A DNA stretch of 64,000 nucleotides from Terriglobia bacterium (GTDB lineage: Bacteria > Acidobacteriota > Terriglobia > Acidiferrales > UBA7541), in assembly GCA_020073485.1 (NCBI GenBank), contig JAIQFB010000002.1:1-64000 (forward strand), read 5' to 3'. Made by a program: the position numbers and the translations under genes. Below the pieces are notes generated by a model. That model was not told the DNA's origin, did not search any database, and was given only the letters and a program-made list of their open reading frames with translations. Below are positions 7,803-15,503 of the stretch, piece after piece (the first letter of the stretch is position 1; every line of letters begins with the position of its first letter).

Positions 7803-9071
7803 ATGACCAAATACATCCGCTACAAGAAATACGAGGGCGAGCCCGGCGACGGCGTCGACATGCAGGAGCTCGTCAAGCGCCTTTCCGATTTCTTCCTGCA
7901 AAGCGGCTTTGAATCGCAGTACTACGGCATGTCCGAAATGGACCCTGAAAAATCGATGGAGGCCCTGCGCCAGGCCATCCAGCGCGCCCTCGAAGAAGGC
8001 GACCTGCTCTCCGACGAGCAAATGCAGGAACTGATGGACGGCACTCCCGAACAGATGGACGCCAAGATGAAGGAGTTGATCGACCAGTTGATGGACCGGC
8101 TCATGGAAGAGGGCTACATCACCGGCCAGCCGCAAGTCACCGCGCCGCCGGAGAAGACGCCGCGCGGGCAGGTGGGCCAGGGACGCGATCGCGATCAAGA
8201 AAATCAAGCGCTCTTTGAAATTACGGACAAGACCATCGACTTTCTCGGCTTTAAGACGCTCAAAGACCTCATGGGATCGCTCGGAAAAAGCAGCTTCGGT
8301 CGGCATGACACGCGCGATCTAGCGACGGGCGTCGAATCCGGCGGTATTTCGCGGCCCTATGAATTCGGCGACACGTTGAATCTGGACATCAGCGCGACCT
8401 TATTTAATGCCGTGCGGCGCGAAGGCTCCAAGGTTCCTATCGAACTCGATTATCCCGATCTGATGGTCCACCAGACCGAATATCAAAGCTCCTGCGCGAC
8501 CGTGCTCATGCTTGACTGCAGCCACAGCATGATCCTATACGGCGAGGATCGTTTCACTCCGGCCAAGAAAGTTGCGCTCGCACTCTCGCATCTGATCCGC
8601 ACGCAGTTCCCCGGCGACTCCCTGCATCTGGTGCTCTTCCACGATTCGGCCGAGGAAATGCCGCTGGGAGAACTGGCCCGCGTGCAGGTCGGCCCGTACT
8701 ATACGAACACGCGCGAGGGGCTGCGCCTGGCCCGCCGCATTCTCTCGCGCCAGAAAAAAGATATGAAGCAGATCGTCATGATCACGGACGGAAAGCCGTC
8801 GGCGCTGACGCTAGAAGACGGGCGCATCTACAAGAACGCCTTCGGCCTCGATCCCCTGGTCGTCACGCAGACGCTCGAAGAAGTGGGCCGCTGCCGCCGC
8901 TCGGGCATCCTGATCAATACCTTCATGCTTGCCAGCGATCACAGCCTCATTCATTTCGTGCAGAAGGTGACCGAACTGTGCCGCGGCAAAGCGTATTTCA
9001 CCACGCCGTATACGTTGGGGCAGTACCTGCTCATGGATTACATGCAGAAGAAAACCCGCCACATTCACTAG
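7803..9071 (+). CDS. VWA domain protein, partner of AAA ATPase
   Basis: A 422-residue protein. The N-terminal half is acidic and rich in Met, Gln and Glu helices. The C-terminal half is a von Willebrand factor A domain with a complete MIDAS: DCSHSM (DxSxS) near residues 239-244 and ITDGKPSA further on. This is the organisation of chelatase subunit D-like and CoxE-like proteins that work with MoxR/ChlI ATPases. The domain binds a metal ion and probably contacts the ATPase or its target. It follows the AAA gene by 20 bp on the same strand. Confidence 0.88.
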   Translation: MTKYIRYKKYEGEPGDGVDMQELVKRLSDFFLQSGFESQYYGMSEMDPEKSMEALRQAIQRALEEGDLLSDEQMQELMDGTPEQMDAKMKELIDQLMDRLMEEGYITGQPQVTAPPEKTPRGQVGQGRDRDQENQALFEITDKTIDFLGFKTLKDLMGSLGKSSFGRHDTRDLATGVESGGISRPYEFGDTLNLDISATLFNAVRREGSKVPIELDYPDLMVHQTEYQSSCATVLMLDCSHSMILYGEDRFTPAKKVALALSHLIRTQFPGDSLHLVLFHDSAEEMPLGELARVQVGPYYTNTREGLRLARRILSRQKKDMKQIVMITDGKPSALTLEDGRIYKNAFGLDPLVVTQTLEEVGRCRRSGILINTFMLASDHSLIHFVQKVTELCRGKAYFTTPYTLGQYLLMDYMQKKTRHIH

Positions 9072-9099
9072 ATGATTTTTAGATACGTTCCGGAATGAT

Positions 9100-9137
9100 G
9101 TGAGCGAGCAGTTCTCGCTGTGATTCGCCTCGCTCAC
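9100..9137. terminator. inverted repeat between convergent genes
   Basis: A 9-bp perfect inverted repeat (GTGAGCGAG at 9100-9108, CTCGCTCAC at 9129-9137) with a 20-nt loop lies between the VWA gene and the convergent 54-codon minus-strand ORF. It could terminate or stabilise both transcripts. No T-run is seen. Confidence 0.35.
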
Positions 9138-9151
9138 CACAAGAACCTACG

Positions 9152-9316
9152 CTACTTGCCGTTTTCTTCCAGCAAATTCCGCTTGTGCTTGGGCGGTTTC
9201 AAACGCTTGTCGGGGATGACACGCGCGGCGGGGGGAGGTCCGGCCAATTCGCGGGCGCGGCGCCGCGCTTCGCCTCCGGCGGTAAATTTCTTTCGTTTGC
9301 GTTTGCGCGGGCTCAT
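9152..9316 (-). CDS. small basic protein (54 aa)
   Basis: A 54-codon frame from ATG to TAG, with GGGGA about 8 bp before the start. The product begins MSPRKRKRKKFTAGGEARRR, has an Ala/Pro stretch, then PDKRLKPPKHKR and an acidic end. It is extremely basic, which suggests nucleic-acid or ribosome binding, though nothing more specific can be said. The gap from 9317 to 9604 holds a poor promoter candidate (TTGTTG, 16 bp, TAATAT at 9496-9501) for the large plus-strand gene and nothing else recognisable. Confidence 0.5.
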   Translation of the reverse strand: MSPRKRKRKKFTAGGEARRRARELAGPPPAARVIPDKRLKPPKHKRNLLEENGK

Positions 9317-9604
9317 CGTTTTCCCCAAAAGATGTCCAATGACTCCGCGGCAAGTGTATCACCGACATCGCCGCAAGAGCCGCGGCGAAGCCGCCACCGT
9401 TTCTCCTGATCCACTTCGGCACATTCTCTTTTAACTTATAAGACACACTCGGTAAAGTTGTCCAATGATGTACTTGTTGTTCCGTTGTGCCCGCGTAATA
9501 TCGAATTGCAACAGCGATTTCTCACAACTTAATCGGCGGGCCCGGGCTGACCTTCGTTCCCCTCCTTTGGTCTGATACCCCGACACCCCAAAAGGATAGC
9601 CGTG

Positions 9605-12600
9605 ATGCTTAGCGACTTTCGCATGAGTCGTAGTGGTGTGTTTTGCCGCGCACTTGGAATCTCCGCCCTTATCGCCATTCTTTTTGTGGCTGGCTGCGCA
9701 ACAGGCGGGAGCGCGACATTTACCGTAACAACGGCGTCGGGGCAACTGGCGACCGTCATTGTTAATGCGGCATATCCTTCAACGACGCTTACGGCTGCAA
9801 ACGGGACAGCTCCATATTCCTGGGCCGTCACATCGGGAGCGCTTCCGACGGGCATGAGTCTGAGTTCCGGCGGGGTCCTTTCCGGCACGCCCACGGCCAG
9901 CGGCACTTTCAATTTCACGGTCGTAGTGACGGACTCCGCAACGCCTGCTCATACGGCCACCGCGGCCCTTAGTGTTTTGATCAATCCGGCACTCGCATCG
10001 GTATCTTTGAATCCGACTACGGTAACCGGTGGGACGTCATCGACCGGAACGGTCACACTGAATGGCGCGGCAGCGGCCAGCGCCTCCGTAACACTTTCCA
10101 GCAACAACGCAGCCGCTACCGTGCCGGCGACTGTAACGGTTGCTGCAGGGGCGACCTCGGCCACTTTCCAGGTCACAACCTCCGCTGTGACTGCCACGAC
10201 TCCGGTGACCATCACTGGTACTTTTGGAGTAGCCAAGACTGCCGCACTCACAGTGAATGCTCCGACCGTGCAATCGGTTGCGCTGACTTTGTCGACCGTA
10301 ACAGGGGGCACAGGAACGACCGGAACGGTTACCCTGACTGGACCAGCGGCTACCGGTGGCGACGCCGTAACGCTGACCAGCGACAACGCCGCGGCTGTGG
10401 TGCCAGCGACGGTATCGGTGCCCTCAGGTCAGACTAGCGTGCAATTCAACGTGACGACTACTGCAGTCGCCAATAGCGCGACGGCGCATATTCAGGCGGC
10501 TTTCAACAACACGTCGCAGATGGCAACACTGACAGTCTTGCCGGCTCCAACGATTGCCAGCTTTACCGCGGCAGCCACGACTATTACGGCTGGCAACTCG
10601 ACGACCCTGACGGGAGTGTTCAGCAACGGAACCGGCAGCGTCAGCAATGGCGTGGGCGCGGTCAACAGCGGCATCGCAGTAACGGTTTCTCCGGCAGTGA
10701 CGACTACTTACACGTTGACAGTGACCAATGCGGCCGGCACTGCTGTAACCAAGCAGGCCACCGTGACCGTCGTTGCGGCACCCGTGATCACCAGCTTTGC
10801 GCCCGCAGCGGCGACTATCACCGCCGGGACTTCGACGACCTTGACGGGAGTTTTTAGCAACGGTACGGGCAGCGTTGACAACAGTGTGGGCGCTGTAGCC
10901 AGCGGCACAGCGGTGACAGTCTCTCCAGCATCGACCACCACTTATACACTCACAGTGACGAATACGGCCGGAGCTACAATAACCAAGCAAGCCACCGTAA
11001 CCGTCGTTGCCTCCCCGGCTATCACCAGCTTCGTATCGGCAGCGGCGACCATCACCGCGGGAACTTCGACGACTTTGACCGCAGTATTCAGTAACGGAAC
11101 CGGCAGCGTCGATAACAGCGTGGGCGCTGTGACCAGCGGCACGGGTGTGACAGTGTCTCCCGCCTCGACCACGACTTACACCCTGACAGTGACGAACGCG
11201 GCCGGGACTGCTGTAACCAAGCAAACTACTGTAACCGTCGTTGCCGCCCCGGTTATCACCAGCTTCGCGCCTGCAGCGGCGACCATCACCGCCGGGACTT
11301 CGACGACCTTGACGGGAGTTTTCAGCAACGGAACCGGAAGTGTCGATAACAGCGTGGGTTCTGTGACCTCCAATACGGCGGTCACCGTGTCGCCAGCCTC
11401 GACCACGACCTACACACTCACCGTAACAAATACGGCCGGGACTACCCAAACCAAGCAGGCCACCGTGACCGTCGTTCCCGCACCCGTCATCACGAGCTTT
11501 ACGCCCGGGTTGGCGACCATCGTTTCCGGAAATACGACAACATTGACCGCTGTGTTCAGCAATGGAACCGGCAGCATCGACAACGGCGTGGGTGCCGTGA
11601 CGAGTGGAACGCCCATCAACGTCACTCCGGCAGCGACGACCACTTACACACTAACGGTGACCAACGCTGCGACTACACCCGCAACTGTCACGAAAACGAC
11701 GACGGTGACGGTGGATGTGCCCCCTGCATTCACAAGCGGCAATAGCGCAACCTTTACGATCGGATCAGTTGGCACCTTCACTGTGCGAACGAGCGGAAAT
11801 CCGGTGGCGGGTTTGACTGCCGTCGGCACGCTTCCCGGTACCGTGACCTTCCATGACAATGGCGATGGCACGGCCACGATCAGCGGAACGCCCAATGGAT
11901 CGCCGGCAAGTTATCCCATCTCGATCACAGCCAGCAACGGAGTGGCTCCCAACGCTGTTCAATCCTTCACCCTGAGCACGGTTTTGGTTCAGGCGCCGGC
12001 GATCACCAGCGCCAACAACGTGACTTTCACAGCCGGAGCCAGTGGCACTTTCACGGTAACCGCGACCGGTAGCCCCGTGCCAGCTTTAACTTCCGTCGGC
12101 TCGCTGCCCGGCACGGTGACCTTCCATGACAATGGCAACGGCACGGCCACGATCTCCGGAACAGCCCCATCGACAAGCAGTTCCCAGATCACCGTCACGG
12201 CAAACAACGGCGTAAGCCCCAACGCGCAGCAAACCTTTACGCTGAACGTTGTGGCCGCCCCGGCGATTACCAGTTTCATAGCGGGTCCGACGACCATTAC
12301 GGCTGGAAGTCCGTCGACCCTGACGGCCGTATTCAGCGGCGGCACAGGTAGCGTAAGTAACGGTGTGGGGGCGGTGACCAGCACCGTTGGTGTAAATGTT
12401 TCCCCAGGAACTACAACGACGTATACCTTGACCGTAACCAATGCAGCGACCACGCCTGCTGTTGCCACGTTGACGGCGACGGTGACCGTGGTCCCCGCTC
12501 CCGTCATTGCCAGCTTTAACGCCACGTTTACGACGATCGTTGCCGGAACTTCGACAACATTGACGCCCCAATTTAGTAACGGAACCGGAAGCATTGACAA

Positions 12601-15220
12601 CAGTGTGGGCACGGTGACAAGCGGGACCGGCGTGACTGTGTCTCCGGCGACGACCACCACTTACACTCTGACGGTCACCAATACGGCTGGAAGTAAGGCC
12701 ACCTCTTCGGTGACGATCACAGTGACTGGCCCGCCAACCATCACTAAGTCTTTCGGCCACGGCGCCATCGCGCTTGGCGGGTCCACTTCGTTGACTTTCA
12801 CCATTCAGAACAATGACGTGACGTCGCTGAGCGGAGTTGGTTTTAGCGATACATTGAGTGGCGGCTTGGTCGTATCGACACCCAACGGGCTGAGCGGTTC
12901 TTGCGGCAGCGGCACCATTACCGCGGTAGCGGGATCCAGTTCCGTGAGCCTAGCCGGAGGGACGCTGGGCGCCAATACGTCATGCACTTTCAGCGTCAAC
13001 GTCACCGGAAATACCGCCGGCACAATCAACAATACCACCACGGCGGTGACTTCAACCGAAGGCGGCACCGGCGCAACCAGCAACACGGCAACCCTCGTCG
13101 TGCTTGCTCCGCCGACGGTTACTCAGCTCAGCGCAAACGTTGGGGGACCCGGGTCGACAGTCGTCATTACCGGAACGAACTTCGGAACCACGCAGGGATT
13201 GGGATCCGGCACGGTTACCCTCAACGGGGTTACCGCAACACCAACAAATTGGAGTTCCACGAGCATCACGATAACCGTGCCATCCACAGCGACCGGTTCT
13301 GGTTTTGTGGTGGTCACTGTGTTGGGTGTATCCAGCGCAACCGGCAGCGCGTCTGCCTTTACTGTGGCGGCGTGCACGACAAACTGCACGATTTCGGGGA
13401 CTGTCACTTCCGGTCCCACGGTTGCGGGCGTGAACGTCGCACTTTCCGGCGGCCCCACCAGCAAGCCAAACACCACCACCGATTCGAGCGGAAACTACAG
13501 CTTCACCGGCCTGGCAGGAGGAACGTATACCGTTACTCCTTCTCTTGCCGGTTACACGTTCAGCCCAACGGCTCCCTCGGTCACCACTTCCGCCAACACC
13601 ACGACGCAAAACTTCACGGAGATATCCACTGTGGCATCCTTCAGCATCAGCGGGACGCTGACCTACGCTGGCTCAAAGACAGGGCGCACCTATATCCGCG
13701 TTTACCAGGGCAACGGCTGCTCAGGACAAGGTTGTGCCTTAGCGGGAACGAGCTTGGCTTCCGCTCCTTCCTCAACTGGCACTGCGTATACCGTCAGGGG
13801 TCTGCGAAATGGAAGCTATACGGTGGTGGCGGAAGTCGACACCCTGAATTCCGGGGAACCCAATGCGTCGAACCCTTGGGGCAATTCCTCAACCGTTACA
13901 ATTTCTTCGTCGGATGTGACGGGTGCAAATGTGACTCTCACCGACCCGGCGACCCCGACACCGGTGGCAATCTCGGACGTGTCCGTCGCTCCCGGAAACG
14001 GATTCGGGCTCTTGCAATATGACCAACATAACGGTGGTGCTCTGCAGGATAGCAACGGCCGGGAGATCGCGACGTCCTACGAGGTCGACTACGACACGGA
14101 CATCAATTTCACCAATCCGGCCCCCACGGTCCTAACTTTTGCGGCCCACGGCAATCACGACAGGGTTTACATCGTCCACAATCTCGCGCCCGGAACGTAT
14201 TATTTCAGAATGTACGCACTGGTTGGCGCCACGAAAAGCGCGCCGGTTACCTCCAGTGCGGTGGTCATCCGCGCAGCGGGAACCGGAGCGAACACCGTTT
14301 CCGGCACGGTCACCTTCCCCGGAGCAGCAACCGGGCCGCTTTATGTGGGCGTGTTTGACGGGACCACGATGTGGGGGCAAGTGATTGCTTCACCCACCAG
14401 TCCGGCGGCATATAGTTTCTCGGGTGTTCCGGCCGGCAACAACTATCAGGCCTTTGCCATCATCGATCAGAACAACAACGGGCTGATCGAGGCCAGCGAC
14501 ATCACCAACGTCAACAATAATCAAGGTGGTCCTCCTCCGCTCACCGTAGGCAGTGGCACCACGACCAACAACATCACGCTCACCAGCGCTGTTTCAACGA
14601 TCAGTGTCACCACGGGTCACCAGCAATTCAACGGGGGCAGCGATACCTATAGTTTGAATTTGGGGATCGCCTGGGGAAGCAAGCGCCCCGTGGCCATGAC
14701 CCTGCTCTCCGGGCCGAACGTGAACATGCCGTGGGACATGCCCGTCGACTCCAACAACAGTGAGAATGTGAATCTGAACAGCGTGGCTCCACAGGTGGGG
14801 GATACCTACCAATTCCAGGTGACCTTCTCCGATTCGAGCACGCAAACCCTAACCGGTTCCGTGACCGTCGTGCTTAATGCGTTTGCACGAAATCTGGCGA
14901 TGAATTCACCTGTCGCCGGAACTGCAACCGTGCCGGTGCTCAACTGGACTGCTCCAGCAACGCCCCCGGCGTCCTACACCTATAAAGTGAATCTCTTTAA
15001 CGATACCAGCACGTCCACATCACAAGAGTTCTGGAGTTACAACGGCTCGGGACAAGGCAATGGTATTTCGAGCAGCACGACAAACGTAACCTTTAACACG
15101 GACAGCTCAGCGAACCCCAACTCCAGCTTGACCGTTGGGGGAACCTACGACTGGTCGGTAACTGTTCAGGATGACAACGGAAACAGTGCGCAGGAAACGA
15201 CCAGCTACCTCGTACCGTGA
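9605..15220 (+). CDS. giant Ig-like repeat surface lipoprotein
   Basis: About 1,870 residues. A signal peptide ends in a lipobox (LFVAGC, Cys near residue 31), so it is probably a lipoprotein carried to the cell surface. Order of parts: a putative-Ig (cadherin-like) domain (YSWAVTSGALPTGMSL ... LSGTP); two short repeats with STVTGGTGTTGTVTLTG; five tandem 78-residue repeats (ITSF...TTLTGVFSNGTGS...TTYTLTVTN); two further Ig domains; two more copies of the 78-residue repeat; a DUF11-like segment; an IPT-like segment; a carboxypeptidase-regulatory-like domain (SGNYSFTGLAGGTYTVTP); and C-terminal beta-rich modules. No enzyme domain is visible, so an adhesive or structural role is inferred. A GTG three bases upstream is an alternative start; AAAGGA precedes both. 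A strong terminator follows. Confidence 0.85.
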   Translation: MLSDFRMSRSGVFCRALGISALIAILFVAGCATGGSATFTVTTASGQLATVIVNAAYPSTTLTAANGTAPYSWAVTSGALPTGMSLSSGGVLSGTPTASGTFNFTVVVTDSATPAHTATAALSVLINPALASVSLNPTTVTGGTSSTGTVTLNGAAAASASVTLSSNNAAATVPATVTVAAGATSATFQVTTSAVTATTPVTITGTFGVAKTAALTVNAPTVQSVALTLSTVTGGTGTTGTVTLTGPAATGGDAVTLTSDNAAAVVPATVSVPSGQTSVQFNVTTTAVANSATAHIQAAFNNTSQMATLTVLPAPTIASFTAAATTITAGNSTTLTGVFSNGTGSVSNGVGAVNSGIAVTVSPAVTTTYTLTVTNAAGTAVTKQATVTVVAAPVITSFAPAAATITAGTSTTLTGVFSNGTGSVDNSVGAVASGTAVTVSPASTTTYTLTVTNTAGATITKQATVTVVASPAITSFVSAAATITAGTSTTLTAVFSNGTGSVDNSVGAVTSGTGVTVSPASTTTYTLTVTNAAGTAVTKQTTVTVVAAPVITSFAPAAATITAGTSTTLTGVFSNGTGSVDNSVGSVTSNTAVTVSPASTTTYTLTVTNTAGTTQTKQATVTVVPAPVITSFTPGLATIVSGNTTTLTAVFSNGTGSIDNGVGAVTSGTPINVTPAATTTYTLTVTNAATTPATVTKTTTVTVDVPPAFTSGNSATFTIGSVGTFTVRTSGNPVAGLTAVGTLPGTVTFHDNGDGTATISGTPNGSPASYPISITASNGVAPNAVQSFTLSTVLVQAPAITSANNVTFTAGASGTFTVTATGSPVPALTSVGSLPGTVTFHDNGNGTATISGTAPSTSSSQITVTANNGVSPNAQQTFTLNVVAAPAITSFIAGPTTITAGSPSTLTAVFSGGTGSVSNGVGAVTSTVGVNVSPGTTTTYTLTVTNAATTPAVATLTATVTVVPAPVIASFNATFTTIVAGTSTTLTPQFSNGTGSIDNSVGTVTSGTGVTVSPATTTTYTLTVTNTAGSKATSSVTITVTGPPTITKSFGHGAIALGGSTSLTFTIQNNDVTSLSGVGFSDTLSGGLVVSTPNGLSGSCGSGTITAVAGSSSVSLAGGTLGANTSCTFSVNVTGNTAGTINNTTTAVTSTEGGTGATSNTATLVVLAPPTVTQLSANVGGPGSTVVITGTNFGTTQGLGSGTVTLNGVTATPTNWSSTSITITVPSTATGSGFVVVTVLGVSSATGSASAFTVAACTTNCTISGTVTSGPTVAGVNVALSGGPTSKPNTTTDSSGNYSFTGLAGGTYTVTPSLAGYTFSPTAPSVTTSANTTTQNFTEISTVASFSISGTLTYAGSKTGRTYIRVYQGNGCSGQGCALAGTSLASAPSSTGTAYTVRGLRNGSYTVVAEVDTLNSGEPNASNPWGNSSTVTISSSDVTGANVTLTDPATPTPVAISDVSVAPGNGFGLLQYDQHNGGALQDSNGREIATSYEVDYDTDINFTNPAPTVLTFAAHGNHDRVYIVHNLAPGTYYFRMYALVGATKSAPVTSSAVVIRAAGTGANTVSGTVTFPGAATGPLYVGVFDGTTMWGQVIASPTSPAAYSFSGVPAGNNYQAFAIIDQNNNGLIEASDITNVNNNQGGPPPLTVGSGTTTNNITLTSAVSTISVTTGHQQFNGGSDTYSLNLGIAWGSKRPVAMTLLSGPNVNMPWDMPVDSNNSENVNLNSVAPQVGDTYQFQVTFSDSSTQTLTGSVTVVLNAFARNLAMNSPVAGTATVPVLNWTAPATPPASYTYKVNLFNDTSTSTSQEFWSYNGSGQGNGISSSTTNVTFNTDSSANPNSSLTVGGTYDWSVTVQDDNGNSAQETTSYLVP
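10544..11713 (+). repeat. five tandem 234-bp coding repeats
   Basis: Units start at 10544, 10778, 11012, 11246 and 11480, exactly 234 bp (78 codons) apart. Two diverged copies begin at 12257 and 12497. Nucleotide similarity is visible by eye over long blocks, for example the segments encoding TTLTGVFSNGTGS, so units may recombine or have spread recently. All repeats preserve frame within the giant lipoprotein gene. Confidence 0.85.
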
Positions 15221-15320
15221 TCGCATACGGACAGGTGGCCGATCAACCGGGTTGTGGCCATAATCATAGGGCCGGGTAAGAAAACTGGCCCTTGCAACGC
15301 AACCCGCAGCTTCCAGAAGG

Positions 15321-15352
15321 GCCGGCCCGGAACTTCGGGCCGGCTTTTTTTT
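15321..15352 (+). terminator. rho-independent terminator of giant lipoprotein gene
   Basis: A 9-bp GC stem (GCCGGCCCG / CGGGCCGGC) with a 6-nt loop GAACTT is followed directly by eight T residues, 100 bp after the stop codon. A textbook intrinsic terminator. Confidence 0.88.
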
Positions 15353-15353
15353 G

Positions 15354-15429
15354 GTAGGACAGGCTTCAGCCTGTCGGGTTTGTGAGCCGGCAGGAAAATC
15401 TAAACCCGACAGGCTGAAGCCTGTCCTAC
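15354..15429. repeat. palindromic intergenic element, copy 1
   Basis: Two perfect 28-bp inverted arms (15354-15381 and 15402-15429) are separated by 20 bp. Each arm contains the imperfect inner palindrome GACAGGCTTCAGCCTGTC. The element lies between two convergent genes, directly after the T-run of the terminator. Related copies occur at 19439, 24939, 37101 and 40571. Confidence 0.85.
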
Positions 15430-15503
15430 TCAAAACACGCCTGCCGGGAGAAGTTTGCGAGAGGTAGGAAAAACTATTTTGGGACCGTGGTGAAAACTTT
15501 AGG

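Noticed and set aside
10544-11713. Regular repeats considered as a CRISPR-like array
   Set aside because: Units are 234 bp with no short identical repeat plus unique spacer pattern, and they keep reading frame inside a protein gene.
10424-12760. Several long minus-strand frames within the giant lipoprotein gene
   Set aside because: They repeat with the same 234-bp period as the sense repeats and are valine- and threonine-rich mirror images; they are by-products of the repeat.
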